DNA from: Caldimonas tepidiphila
Lineage (GTDB): Bacteria; Pseudomonadota; Gammaproteobacteria; Burkholderiales; Burkholderiaceae_C
DNA: 64,000 nt
Assembly: GCF_003569765.1 (NCBI RefSeq)
Contig: NZ_QXMG01000022.1
Coordinates: forward strand, 22,444-86,443
Direction: 5' to 3'
Part shown: in pieces, positions 48,428 to 57,190 of the stretch
Position numbering within the stretch: position 1 is the stretch's first letter
Layout of the letters: each line of letters starts with the position of its first letter
Made by a program: the position numbers and the translations under genes
The notes under the pieces: model-generated
The model's input: only the letters and a program-made list of their open reading frames with translations
Database searches by the model: none
What the model was told of the DNA's origin: nothing

Positions 48428-48555
48428 ACCCGGCGCGCCCAATTGCGGGGCGCATCCGCCACCGACGCCCAATCAACGTGCATCCAGCAGCCCCGGCTTG
48501 GCGCCGGCGCCCTGCACTGCCCCCGGCCCCGGGCGGCATGCGGCGCAAACCTCGC

Positions 48556-48570
48556 TGGCACAGGGCTTGC
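48556..48570 (+). promoter_or_regulatory. Sigma-54 promoter of the nitrate operon
   Basis: TGGCAC-AGGGC-TTGC matches the -24/-12 consensus TGGCAC-N5-TTGC fully. Transcription would begin near 48582, only a few bases before the first ANTAR hairpin. This points to NtrC-type nitrogen control; clear NtrC sites were not found. Confidence 0.8.
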
Positions 48571-48586
48571 GTGACAGGTGCCTAGA

Positions 48587-48636
48587 GAAGTCAACGGCGA
48601 TTTCTTGACACCGAGGGCGGCCAAGGTCGGCCCCCC
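48587..48636 (+). ncRNA. ANTAR two-hairpin RNA target in the nitrate-operon leader
   Basis: Hairpin 1 is GAAGTC-AACGGC-GATTTC (48587-48604, with one G-U pair). Hairpin 2 is GGCC-AAGGTC-GGCC (48619-48632), extended below a C-C mismatch by GGG/CCC (48615-48636). Both loops have six bases with A at position 1 and G at position 4, the pattern known for ANTAR targets. The linker is about 10 bases. An intrinsic terminator follows 15 bases downstream. Confidence 0.8.
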
Positions 48637-48650
48637 GCAGGAAAAGGACG

Positions 48651-48711
48651 AAGGCGTCCCCACCGGCACGGCGCAGCAGCGCGGCCGCGTGAGGACGCCT
48701 TTTTTGTTTTT
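48651..48711 (+). terminator. Leader terminator of the nitrate operon
   Basis: AAGGCGTCC (48651-48659) pairs perfectly with GGACGCCTT (48693-48701), with an inner GC-rich part, then TTTTTTGTTTTT. It lies between the ANTAR hairpins and the nitrate-binding protein gene and would stop transcription unless NasT acts. Confidence 0.85.
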
Positions 48712-48732
48712 GCCATCGAGGATGAGAACGCG

Positions 48733-49998
48733 ATGAATTCCGACAAGAAGCTGGGGATCGACATGAGCCGCCGTCAAGTGATCAGGGCCGCCGCCGCGGC
48801 CACCGCCTCCACCGTGGCCGGCGGCATGGTGCCGGGCCTGCAGTCCGCCGTCTGGGCCGCCGGCTCCGACAAGCCCGAGAAGGAGGAGGTGCGCATCGGC
48901 TTCATCCCGCTGACGGACTGCGCCTCGATCGTGATGGCCTCGGTGCTCGGCTTCGACAAGAAGTACGGCATCAGGATCGTCCCGACCAAGGAAGCGTCCT
49001 GGGCCGGCGTGCGCGACAAGCTGGTGAACGGCGAGCTCGACATGGCGCACGTGCTCTACGGCCTGATCTACGGCGTGCACCTCGGCGTCTCGGGCCCGAA
49101 GAAGGACATGGCCGCGCTGATGACGCTCAACCACAACGGCCAGGCGATCACGCTGTCGAAGAAGCTCGCCGACAAGGGCGCGGTGGACGGCCCCTCGCTC
49201 GCCAAGCTGATGGCCCAGGAGAAGCGCGAGTACACCTTCGCGCAGACCTTCCCGACCGGCACGCACGCGATGTGGCTGTACTACTGGCTGGCCGCCGCGG
49301 GCATCAACCCGATGAAGGACGCCAAGGTCATCACGGTGCCGCCGCCGCAGATGGTCGCCAACATGCGCGTGGGCAACATGGACGGCTTCTGCGTGGGCGA
49401 GCCCTGGGGCCACCGCGCGATCATGGACGGCATCGGCATCACCGCCGTCACGACCCAGGACATCTGGCGCGACCACCCGGAGAAGGTGCTCGGCTGCACC
49501 GGCGACTTCGTCAAGAAGTACCCCAACACCGCGCGCGCGGTGATCATGGCGGTGCTCGAGGCCAGCCGCTGGATCGACGCCGGGCTGCAGAACAAGATGA
49601 AGATGGCCGAGACGGTGGCCGACAAGGCCTACGTCAACACCAGCGTCGACGCGATCAACCAGCGCATCCTCGGCCGCTACCAGAACGGCCTGGGCAAGAC
49701 CTGGGACGACCCGAACCACATGAAGTTCTTCGCCGACGGCGCGGTGAACTTCCCCTACCTGTCCGACGGCATGTGGTTCCTCACCCAGCACAAGCGCTGG
49801 GGCCTGCTCAAGGAGCATCCCGACTACCTCGGCGTCGCGAAGCAGATCAACCAGATCGAGCTCTACAAGCAGGCCGCGTCGGCGCTGAAGGTCAGCGTGC
49901 CGAAGGAGCCGATGCGCACGAGCAAGCTGATCGACGGCGTGGTCTGGGACGGCAAGGACCCGGTCAAGTACGCCAACGGCTTCAAGTCCGCCGCCTGA
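48733..49998 (+). CDS. nrtA: Nitrate ABC transporter substrate-binding protein
   Basis: The 421-residue protein is of the NrtA/NasF type, binding nitrate or nitrite in the periplasm. A twin-arginine signal is present (MSRRQVIRAAAAATAS, R13-R14, then an Ala-rich core), so export is by Tat. The region PLTDCASIVMASVLGFDKKYGI and the later DGFCVGEPWGHRAI block are typical. The ATG at 48733 follows GAGGATGAGA with a longish gap. It is the first structural gene after the leader terminator. Confidence 0.9.
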   Translation: MNSDKKLGIDMSRRQVIRAAAAATASTVAGGMVPGLQSAVWAAGSDKPEKEEVRIGFIPLTDCASIVMASVLGFDKKYGIRIVPTKEASWAGVRDKLVNGELDMAHVLYGLIYGVHLGVSGPKKDMAALMTLNHNGQAITLSKKLADKGAVDGPSLAKLMAQEKREYTFAQTFPTGTHAMWLYYWLAAAGINPMKDAKVITVPPPQMVANMRVGNMDGFCVGEPWGHRAIMDGIGITAVTTQDIWRDHPEKVLGCTGDFVKKYPNTARAVIMAVLEASRWIDAGLQNKMKMAETVADKAYVNTSVDAINQRILGRYQNGLGKTWDDPNHMKFFADGAVNFPYLSDGMWFLTQHKRWGLLKEHPDYLGVAKQINQIELYKQAASALKVSVPKEPMRTSKLIDGVVWDGKDPVKYANGFKSAA

Positions 49999-50028
49999 TC
50001 CCCCCGCACCACCGCAAGGAGTCTCACC

Positions 50029-50922
50029 ATGGTCAGTGCCGTGTTCCATTCCCCGGCGGGCGAGCCCGCCGAAGCCAAGCCCGCGGCCGAGCCCGTCGCG
50101 AAACCCGCGCCCCGTGCCGCGGCCGTCCCGGCCCCGGCGTCCGCCCCCTTCGACTGGCGCGGGCTGTGGCTCGCGGTGATCCCGCCGGTCGCCGGCCTCG
50201 CGCTGCTGATCGGCATCTGGGCGCTGCTGACGGCGGGCAGCAGCAGCTTCCCGGGCCCGGCGGCCACCTTCGACGCCGCGGTCCAGCTGTTCGCCGACCC
50301 GTTCTACCGCAACGGCCCCAACGACCAGGGCATCGGCTGGAACATCCTGAACTCGCTGCAGCGCGTGGCCGTCGGCTTCGGCCTCGCGGCGCTGGTCGGC
50401 ATCCCGGTCGGCTTCATGATCGGGCGCTTCACCGTCCTCGACCGCATGGTCTCGCCGCTGGTGAGCCTGCTGCGTCCGGTCTCGCCGCTGGCCTGGCTGC
50501 CGATCGGCCTGCTGGTGTTCAAGAGCGCCAACCCGGCGGCGATCTGGACCATCTTCATCTGCTCGATCTGGCCGATGATCATCAACACCGCGGTCGGCGT
50601 GCAGCGCGTGCCGCAGGACTACCTGAACGTCGCGCGCGTGCTGAACCTCAGCGAGTGGAAGGTCATCACGAAGATCCTGCTCCCGGCCGTGCTGCCCTAC
50701 ATGCTGACCGGCGTGCGCCTGTCGGTGGGCACCGCCTGGCTCGTGATCGTCGCGGCCGAGATGCTCACCGGCGGCGTCGGCATCGGCTTCTGGGTCTGGG
50801 ACGAGTGGAACAACCTCAACGTGCAGCACATCATCGTCGCGATCTTCGTGATCGGCGTGGTCGGCCTGCTGCTCGAGCAGATGCTGATCGGCATTGCCCG
50901 CCGCTTCAGCTTCGAGGACTGA
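50029..50922 (+). CDS. nrtB: Nitrate ABC transporter permease
   Basis: The 297-residue inner-membrane protein has a polar Pro/Ala-rich N-terminal extension of about 40 residues, then six membrane segments and the permease-ATPase contact loop (EWKVITKILLPAVLPYMLTGVRLSVGTAW near 208). It belongs to the NrtB/SsuC-like group. AAGGAG precedes the ATG. It follows nrtA by 30 bases and is followed by the ATPase gene. Confidence 0.92.
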   Translation: MVSAVFHSPAGEPAEAKPAAEPVAKPAPRAAAVPAPASAPFDWRGLWLAVIPPVAGLALLIGIWALLTAGSSSFPGPAATFDAAVQLFADPFYRNGPNDQGIGWNILNSLQRVAVGFGLAALVGIPVGFMIGRFTVLDRMVSPLVSLLRPVSPLAWLPIGLLVFKSANPAAIWTIFICSIWPMIINTAVGVQRVPQDYLNVARVLNLSEWKVITKILLPAVLPYMLTGVRLSVGTAWLVIVAAEMLTGGVGIGFWVWDEWNNLNVQHIIVAIFVIGVVGLLLEQMLIGIARRFSFED

Positions 50923-50947
50923 GACGACCCGACACGAGGACCCCGAC

Positions 50948-51748
50948 ATGAAAGCCTTCATCCAGATCGAGAACGCCGAGATGGTGTTCGACACCCGCAA
51001 GGGCCGCTTCCACGCGCTGCACGAGGTCAGCCTGAACGTGCAGCAGGGCGAGTTCATCGCGCTGATCGGCCATTCGGGCTGCGGCAAGTCCACGCTGCTG
51101 AACCTGATCGCCGGGCTGATCGAGCCGAGCGGCGGCGTGCTGCTGTGCGACAACCGCGAGATCCGCTCGCCCGGCCCGGAGCGCGCGGTGGTGTTCCAGA
51201 ACCACTCGCTGCTGCCCTGGCTGACCTGCTTCGAGAACGTCCACCTCGCGGTCGAGCGGGTGTTCGGCGGCACCGAGCCGCGCGCGAAGCTCAAGGCGCG
51301 CACCGAGGCCGCGCTCGAGATGGTGGGCATGTCGCACGCGACGACGAAGCGCCCGCACGAGATCTCGGGCGGCATGAAGCAGCGCGTGGGCATCGCCCGC
51401 GCCCTGGCGATGGAGCCCAAGGTGCTGCTGATGGACGAGCCCTTCGGCGCGCTCGACGCGCTCACCCGCGCCCACCTGCAGGACGAGCTGCTGAAGATCG
51501 TCGCGCGCACGAAGAGCACGGTCGTGATGGTCACGCACGACGTCGACGAGGCGGTGCTGCTGTCCGACCGCATCGTGATGATGACCAACGGCCCGGCGGC
51601 CACGATCGGCGAGATCTGCGAGGTGAAGCTGCCGCGGCCGCGCAACCGCGTGGAGCTGGCCGAGGACCCGCGCTACATCGCTTGCCGCAAGGCGGTGCTG
51701 GATTTCCTGTACACCCGACACGGTCGCGCCGAGAAGGCCGCCGCCTGA
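50948..51748 (+). CDS. nrtD: Nitrate ABC transporter ATP-binding protein
   Basis: The 266-residue ATPase has Walker A GHSGCGKST (about residues 40-48), a slightly altered signature ISGGMKQRVGIARAL (about 140-154), Walker B VLLMDEPFGALD and an H-loop (VTHDVDEAV). It lacks the NrtA-like C-terminal domain of cyanobacterial NrtC, so it corresponds to NrtD/NasD. ATG 50948 lies 25 bases after the permease stop. A strong terminator follows. Confidence 0.92.
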   Translation: MKAFIQIENAEMVFDTRKGRFHALHEVSLNVQQGEFIALIGHSGCGKSTLLNLIAGLIEPSGGVLLCDNREIRSPGPERAVVFQNHSLLPWLTCFENVHLAVERVFGGTEPRAKLKARTEAALEMVGMSHATTKRPHEISGGMKQRVGIARALAMEPKVLLMDEPFGALDALTRAHLQDELLKIVARTKSTVVMVTHDVDEAVLLSDRIVMMTNGPAATIGEICEVKLPRPRNRVELAEDPRYIACRKAVLDFLYTRHGRAEKAAA

Positions 51749-51882
51749 GCCGCGCCCCCCTAGGGAAAGCGCGATCGCCAGGCGGCGAGGCCCCTGGCCC
51801 GCGAATTGCTTTGTTCAGTTCGGCTGCGGTCTGCAAGCTCCAGCCACTGTCTCCTCAGGGGGTCCATCCTCCGCTTCCGCCT

Positions 51883-51913
51883 CCCGTCCCCTCGACGGGG
51901 GGCGCTTTTTTTT
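51883..51913 (+). terminator. Terminator of the nitrate operon
   Basis: CCCGTC-CCCTC-GACGGG (51883-51899) is followed by GGGCGC and eight T (51906-51913). An alternative stem GGGGGCG/CGCCCCC surrounds the T-run. It lies 135 bases after the ATPase stop; the rest of the gap shows no gene. Confidence 0.75.
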
Positions 51914-51967
51914 CGCCCCCCCGCTGCGGGAACCGCAGTGGTGCAGCGCGCACCTCGAACGCGCGGG

Positions 51968-52765
51968 TCAGCGGCCGCGCCGGTGCGCCATCCCGAGGAT
52001 CGCCAGGCCGGCGAGGATCATCGGCACGCAGAGCCACTGCCCCATGCTCATGTTCAGCGCCAGCAGCCCCAGGTGGCTGTCGGGCTCGCGGAAATATTCG
52101 GCGATGAAGCGGAACAGGCCGTAGCCGATCAGGAAGGCACCCGAGACCGCGCCAAGCGGCCGCGGCTTGCGCGCATAGAGCCACAGCAGCACGAACAGCA
52201 GCACGCCCTCGAGCGCGAACTGGTAGAGCTGCGACGGGTGGCGCGGCAGCATGCTGCCCGACTGCGGGAACACCATCGCCCAAGGCAGCGACGGGTCGGC
52301 CGCGCGCCCCCACAGCTCGCCGTTGATGAAGTTGCCGATGCGACCCGATGCGAGGCCGAGCGGGATGCAGGGCGCGATCAGGTCCGTCACCTCGAAGAAC
52401 GGGCGGCGGCGGCTGCGCGCGAACAGCGCCATCGCGGCGAGCACGCCGAGCAGCCCGCCATGGAAGGACATGCCGCCCTCCCAGACCGCGAAGGCCTCGA
52501 GCGGATGGGCCGCGTAGTAGAGCGGCTTGTAGAACAGCACGTAGCCGAGCCGCCCGCCCGCGATCACGCCGAGCACCCCGTAGAACAGAAGGTCCTCCAC
52601 ATCCCGGCGCGTCCAGCCGCGCTCCGCGAAAGGCGCGTGGCGGGTGCGCAGGCCGGCCAGCAGGAAGAAGAGCGCGAAGGCGACCAGATAGGTCAGGCCG
52701 TACCAGTGGATTCCCAGCGGCCCGATCTGCAGGGCGATGGGATCGAATTGCGGGTGCACGAGCAT
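51968..52765 (-). CDS. lgt: Prolipoprotein diacylglyceryl transferase
   Basis: The 265-residue inner-membrane enzyme moves diacylglyceryl to the lipobox cysteine of prolipoproteins. About seven membrane segments are seen, with H102 in GGMSFHGG and the signature [10 protein letters not shown] starting at G141/R142. Length is normal. It faces the nitrate operon terminator. Confidence 0.97.
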   Translation of the reverse strand: MLVHPQFDPIALQIGPLGIHWYGLTYLVAFALFFLLAGLRTRHAPFAERGWTRRDVEDLLFYGVLGVIAGGRLGYVLFYKPLYYAAHPLEAFAVWEGGMSFHGGLLGVLAAMALFARSRRRPFFEVTDLIAPCIPLGLASGRIGNFINGELWGRAADPSLPWAMVFPQSGSMLPRHPSQLYQFALEGVLLFVLLWLYARKPRPLGAVSGAFLIGYGLFRFIAEYFREPDSHLGLLALNMSMGQWLCVPMILAGLAILGMAHRRGR

Positions 52766-52908
52766 TCAGCGGTCTCCGATAGCAAGCGCCAATTGTCGCC
52801 GCTGCGGAGATTCGGAAACGCACGCCCTCACCCGGTGCCACCGGAGGCCGCGCACACCGGCGCCGGCCTCGGGCTGCAGCCACAGCGGGGCCGCAGGAAG
52901 CCGCGGCG

Positions 52909-53148
52909 TCAGCGCTTGCGCGTCGGCTGGCCCAGCGCCTCGAGGCTCTTGCGCTGGCGATCCTTCTTGCGCTCCTCCATCCGCTTCATCTGCTGGCGCT
53001 GGTTGTAGCCCGAGGCGTCGGCCCAGCTCCACCAGGCCACTGCCCCCGCGAAGGGCGACAGCACGAGGAACCATGACCACTGCGCGACCGGACCGATTTC
53101 GGCCACCTTCAGGATCAGCGCCACGATGCCCAGCAGCACGAGATACAT
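52909..53148 (-). CDS. Small Trp-rich membrane protein
   Basis: The 79-residue protein has two hydrophobic segments containing several tryptophans (WSWFLVLSPFAGAVAWWSWADASGYNQ), followed by a strongly basic helical tail. This fits a small Trp-rich protein family typical of betaproteobacteria, of unknown function. The inner ATG at 53148 follows GAGGA by 9 bases and is preferred to one 18 bases upstream. Confidence 0.8.
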   Translation of the reverse strand: MYLVLLGIVALILKVAEIGPVAQWSWFLVLSPFAGAVAWWSWADASGYNQRQQMKRMEERKKDRQRKSLEALGQPTRKR

Positions 53149-53267
53149 GTTGTTGTTCCTCAGCAAAAACGCGCGTCGCTGTCAGGTGGAGAAAGACAGC
53201 GCTTGAATACAATCCCGCGGTTCACGGAATGTAATCGAAGCCCTTCACGCCGCATCGAAAGGACCCC

Positions 53268-53573
53268 ATGAAAACGCTCATCGCCCTCGTCGCCGCCCTC
53301 GGCAGCCTGGCCGCCACGCCCGCGTTCGCCAGCGCCGACCTGGCGCAGAAGAAGAACTGCATGGCCTGCCATGCCGTCGACAAGAAGCTGGTCGGCCCGG
53401 GCTTCAAGGAAGTCGCCGCCAAGTACAAGGGCGACAAGACCGCCGCCGACAAGCTCGTGACCAAGATCCAGAAGGGCGGCGTCGGCGCCTGGGGCCAGAT
53501 CCCGATGCCGCCGAACCCGCAGGTCAGCGACGCCGAGGCCAAGCAGCTGGTGCAGTGGGTGCTGGCCCAGTAA
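53268..53573 (+). CDS. Class I cytochrome c (c551/c552 type)
   Basis: The 101-residue precursor has a Sec signal (cleavage near AFA-S at residue 21) and a heme site C31-M-A-C34-H35. The distal ligand is M80 in QIPMPPNPQVSD. Mature size (about 80 residues) and motif fit soluble periplasmic electron carriers such as c551/c552. AAAGGA precedes the ATG. A -10-like TACAAT lies at 53208-53213. It is monocistronic and ends at a perfect terminator. Confidence 0.95.
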   Translation: MKTLIALVAALGSLAATPAFASADLAQKKNCMACHAVDKKLVGPGFKEVAAKYKGDKTAADKLVTKIQKGGVGAWGQIPMPPNPQVSDAEAKQLVQWVLAQ

Positions 53574-53591
53574 GCCGGCTCAGCCCCCAAG

Positions 53592-53619
53592 AAAAAGCCC
53601 CGCAGTGCGGGGCTTTTTT
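53592..53619. terminator. Bidirectional intrinsic terminator
   Basis: AAAAA-GCCCCGC-AGT-GCGGGGC-TTTTTT is perfectly symmetric and serves both the cytochrome gene (plus strand) and the convergent acs gene (minus strand). Confidence 0.93.
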
Positions 53620-53731
53620 CTTCAGGAGCTCGCAAGAACGCCGGCCCGGGTCGATCTCCGCCCCGGGCCGGAGCGAGCTCCGCAGGGATGCACGGGCATG
53701 CCGCGCATCCGCCGCGTTGCCGCGGCCCGGA

Positions 53732-55714
53732 TCAGTAGGCCTGGCCGAGCTGCTCCAGGATGGCCGGGTTCTCCAGCGTCGAGGTGTCCTGCGTGACGGC
53801 CTCGCCCTTGGCGACCGAGCGCAGCAGGCGGCGCATGATCTTGCCGCTGCGGGTCTTGGGCAGGTTGTCGCCGAAGCGGATGTCCTTGGGCTTGGCGATC
53901 GGACCGATCTCCTTGGAGATGTGGTCGCGCAGCTGCTTGGCGATCGCCTTGGCCTCGTCGCCGCTCGGGCGCGGACGCTTGAGCACGACGAAGGCGCAGA
54001 TCGCCTCGCCGGTGGTGTCGTCCGGACGGCCGACCACCGCGGCCTCGGCCACCAGCTCGGTGCACGACACCAGCGCGGACTCGATCTCCATCGTGCCCAT
54101 GCGGTGGCCGGAGACGTTCAGCACGTCGTCGATGCGGCCGGTGATCGTGAAGTAGCCGGTCTTGGCGTCGCGGATCGCGCCGTCGCCCGCCAGGTAGAGC
54201 TGGCCCTTGAAGTCCTCGGGGTAGTAGCTCTTCTTGAAGCGCTCCGGATCGCCCCAGATGGTGCGGATCATCGACGGCCACGGCTTCTTGACGACCAGGA
54301 TGCCGCCCTGGCCCCAGGGCACTTCCTTGCCGGTCTCGTCGACCACGGCGGCCTGGATGCCCGGGAAGGGCAGCGTGCACGAGCCCGGCACCATCGGCGT
54401 GACGCCCGGCAGCGGCGTGATCATGTGGCCGCCCGTCTCGGTCTGCCAGAAGGTGTCGACGATCGGGCAGCGGCCGCCGCCCACGTGCTGGTGGTACCAC
54501 TCCCAGGCGGCCGGGTTGATCGGCTCGCCCACCGAGCCGAGCAGGCGCAGGCTGGAGAGGTCGTACTGCTTCGGGTGCACCGCCTCGTTGCCCTCGGCGG
54601 CCTTGATCAGCGAGCGGATCGCGGTCGGCGCGGTGTAGAAGATGCTGACCTTGTGGTCCTGGATCATCTTCCAGAAGCGGCCGGCGTCCGGATAGGTCGG
54701 CACGCCCTCGAACACGATCTCGGTGCCGCCGAGCGCCAGCGGCCCGTAGGTGATGTAGGTGTGGCCGGTGACCCAGCCGATGTCGGCCGTGCACCAGAAC
54801 ACGTCGTCGGCCTTCAGATCGAAGGTCCACTTGGTGGTCAGCGCCGCGTGCAGCAGGTAGCCGCCGGTGCTGTGCTGCACGCCCTTCGGCTTGCCGGTGG
54901 AGCCGGAGGTGTAGAGCAGGAACAGCGGGTGCTCGGCCTCGACCCACTCGGGCTCGCAGCTGTCGCTCTGGCCGGCGAGCGCGTCGTCCATCCAGACGTC
55001 GCGCTCGGGGTTGAAGCCGACCTCGGCGCCGGTGCGCTTGACGATCAGCACCTTCTGCGCCGAGTCGCAGCCGCCGAGAGTGAGCGCCTCGTCGACGATG
55101 GCCTTGAGCGGCAGCGACTTGCCGCCGCGCACCTGCTGGTCGGCCGTGATGATGACCTTGGCCTGGGTGTCCTCGATGCGATCGCGCAGCGACTGCGCCG
55201 AGAAGCCGCCGAAGACCACCGAGTGCGTCGCGCCGATGCGGGCGCAGGCCTGCATCGCGGCCACGCCGTCGATCGACATCGAGATGTAGATGACGACGCG
55301 GTCGCCCTTCTTCACGCCCTGCGCCTTCAGCGCGTTGGCGAGGCGGCAGGTGCGCGCCAGCAGCTCGGAGTAGGTCACCTTCGTGACCTCGCCGCCGTCG
55401 GCCTCGAAGATGATCGCGGTCTTGTCGCCGAGGCCGCGCTCGACGTTGCGGTCCAGGCAGTTGTAGGAGGCGTTGAGCGTGCCGTCCTCGAACCACTTGA
55501 AGAAAGGCGCGTTGTCCTGGTTGAGCACCTTGGTGAAGGGCGTCTTCCAGCTGATCAGATCGCGCGCCAGACGAGCCCAGTAGCCCTCGTAGTCGGCCTC
55601 CGCCTCCGCGCAGAGCTTCTGGTAGGCCTCCATGCCGGACACATGCGCGGCGGCGACGGTGGCTTCGGAGGGATGGTAGAGCTTGGGCTCCTGCGTCGTT
55701 TCGGCACCAGACAT
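53732..55714 (-). CDS. acs: Acetyl-coenzyme A synthetase
   Basis: The 660-residue enzyme activates acetate to acetyl-CoA through acetyl-AMP. The adenylation core [18 protein letters not shown] (about residues 268-285), the [20 protein letters not shown] hinge and the A10 motif [14 protein letters not shown] are present. The A10 lysine (about K625) is the residue controlled by acetylation in this family. AAGAGGAGA precedes the ATG. A 22-bp symmetric element lies upstream. Confidence 0.97.
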   Translation of the reverse strand: MSGAETTQEPKLYHPSEATVAAAHVSGMEAYQKLCAEAEADYEGYWARLARDLISWKTPFTKVLNQDNAPFFKWFEDGTLNASYNCLDRNVERGLGDKTAIIFEADGGEVTKVTYSELLARTCRLANALKAQGVKKGDRVVIYISMSIDGVAAMQACARIGATHSVVFGGFSAQSLRDRIEDTQAKVIITADQQVRGGKSLPLKAIVDEALTLGGCDSAQKVLIVKRTGAEVGFNPERDVWMDDALAGQSDSCEPEWVEAEHPLFLLYTSGSTGKPKGVQHSTGGYLLHAALTTKWTFDLKADDVFWCTADIGWVTGHTYITYGPLALGGTEIVFEGVPTYPDAGRFWKMIQDHKVSIFYTAPTAIRSLIKAAEGNEAVHPKQYDLSSLRLLGSVGEPINPAAWEWYHQHVGGGRCPIVDTFWQTETGGHMITPLPGVTPMVPGSCTLPFPGIQAAVVDETGKEVPWGQGGILVVKKPWPSMIRTIWGDPERFKKSYYPEDFKGQLYLAGDGAIRDAKTGYFTITGRIDDVLNVSGHRMGTMEIESALVSCTELVAEAAVVGRPDDTTGEAICAFVVLKRPRPSGDEAKAIAKQLRDHISKEIGPIAKPKDIRFGDNLPKTRSGKIMRRLLRSVAKGEAVTQDTSTLENPAILEQLGQAY

Positions 55715-55755
55715 TGGTGGTCTCCTCTTGGGTGTTTATCGCCTGCACCTTAAGA

Positions 55756-55777
55756 AGGGGCTCTTACGAACCCCTTA
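55756..55777. promoter_or_regulatory. Symmetric element upstream of acs
   Basis: AAGGGG-N10-CCCCTT at 42 bases upstream of the acs start has the symmetry of a dimer-binding operator. No regulator is identified. Confidence 0.3.
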
Positions 55778-55895
55778 CTCGGACATGCGCGTCGAGGGCA
55801 TCGCTTTGACGGCGGCGCGCGGGAGCGGCCCCCGGCACCGGGCCCGCTCCTAGAATCGCGCCTTCCTTCCCACCCTACCCGATTGCCGAACCCCG

Positions 55896-56501
55896 ATGGC
55901 GAATCCCCCCGCTCCGAGCGCAAGCAAGATGCGCCACCTGCCGAACCTGATCTTTGCCAGCCGCTGGCTCCAGCTGCCCCTGTACCTCGGACTGATCCTG
56001 GCCCAGGCGGTCTACGTCTTCCATTTCTGGGTCGAGCTCGTCCACCTGATCGAGGCCGCCTTCGGCAGCGCCACGGCCCTCGAGAAGCTGGTGGGCAGCA
56101 TCGGCTACCGCAGCGACGTGCCGATCGCGGCGCTGAACGAGACGATCATCATGCTGGTGGTGCTGGCTCTGATCGACGTGGTCATGATCTCGAACCTGCT
56201 GATCATGGTGATCGTCGGCGGCTATGAAACCTTTGTCTCGCGTATGAATCTGGAAGGACATCCGGACCAGCCGGAATGGCTGAGTCACGTGAACGCCTCG
56301 GTGCTGAAGGTCAAGCTGGCGACGGCGATCATCGGGATCTCCTCCATCCACCTGCTGAAGACTTTCATCAACGCCGGGAACTACGACGTCAAGGTACTGA
56401 TGTGGCAGACCATCATTCATATCGCATTCCTGCTGTCCGCCATGGCGATCGCGATGGCGGACCGGCTGCTTGCCTCCAGCCACGCTGCCCAGAGCCACTG
56501 A
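55896..56501 (+). CDS. UPF0114 (YqhA-like) membrane protein
   Basis: The 201-residue protein has four membrane segments and matches the UPF0114/YqhA family ([21 protein letters not shown] near the start, [16 protein letters not shown] in the middle). Function is unknown, though a channel-like role has been suggested for relatives. A -10 box TAGAAT at 55851-55856 would give a short leader of about 32 bases. The ribosome site is poor. Confidence 0.9.
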   Translation: MANPPAPSASKMRHLPNLIFASRWLQLPLYLGLILAQAVYVFHFWVELVHLIEAAFGSATALEKLVGSIGYRSDVPIAALNETIIMLVVLALIDVVMISNLLIMVIVGGYETFVSRMNLEGHPDQPEWLSHVNASVLKVKLATAIIGISSIHLLKTFINAGNYDVKVLMWQTIIHIAFLLSAMAIAMADRLLASSHAAQSH

Positions 56502-56532
56502 GCCGATGCCGCCTGCCGTGCGGGGGGTGCGC

Positions 56533-57045
56533 ATGAGTGCGCGCTGGCTTCCCCCGCGCGACAAGGTGATGCAGAACCGGTGGCTGCGGCCCTTCGCGCG
56601 CCATCTCGACCAGGACTGCCTCTGGCACTTCGAGCGCGAGTCGGTGGCCCGGGGCGTGGCGCTGGGGCTCTTCTTCGGGCTGATGCTGCCGGTGGCGCAG
56701 TTCCTGTTCGCGGTGCTGTCCGCGATCGCGCTGCGCGCCAACGTGCCCGTCGCCACCGCGGCCACGCTGGTGACCAACCCGCTGACCTTTCCGCCGATCT
56801 ACTGGCTGGCATGGCATCTCGGCTGCTGGATCACCCGCGCCCCGCTCGACGAGGCTGCGGCAGAGGCCGCGATCGGGCAGGCACCGCAGGTCTCCGCCCC
56901 CGCCACGGGCTGGCTGGAGTCCTCCCTCGCCTGGGTGCAGGCCGCCGGGCTGCCGCTGGCCACCGGGCTGCTGGCGCTGGCCGTCGGGGCGAGCCTCGTC
57001 GGCTACGTGACGGTGTCCCTGCTGTGGCGCGTCCGCCGTCACTGA
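56533..57045 (+). CDS. DUF2062 membrane protein
   Basis: The 170-residue protein has three or four hydrophobic segments and the DUF2062 pattern (RESVARGVALGLFFGLMLPVAQ, then TNPLTFPPIYWLAWHLG). Function is unknown. ATG 56533 follows GGGGGTG by 4 bases; ATG 56506 is an alternative adding nine residues. The gene lies 31 bases after UPF0114, probably in the same transcript. Confidence 0.83.
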   Translation: MSARWLPPRDKVMQNRWLRPFARHLDQDCLWHFERESVARGVALGLFFGLMLPVAQFLFAVLSAIALRANVPVATAATLVTNPLTFPPIYWLAWHLGCWITRAPLDEAAAEAAIGQAPQVSAPATGWLESSLAWVQAAGLPLATGLLALAVGASLVGYVTVSLLWRVRRH

Positions 57046-57190
57046 GAGGCGGCTGACCCTGCGGCGGCGCGCCCGGCGTGCGCCGCCACCGCCCGATGGA
57101 GGGCCGGGACGTCCCCGCGGACGCCCCGCTCCCTCCCGGAAGGCCGATTGTCGCTTCTACAATCGCCGATCCCCAACCGGAAGCCCTGCC

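Noticed and set aside
48490..48540. NtrC-binding sites upstream of the sigma-54 promoter
   Set aside because: Only half-like matches (TGCACT) are seen without the symmetric partner.
48334..51645. A minus-strand open frame of 1103 codons opposite the nitrate operon
   Set aside because: It is the complement of nrtA, nrtB and nrtD, with low-complexity His/Asp/Arg composition.
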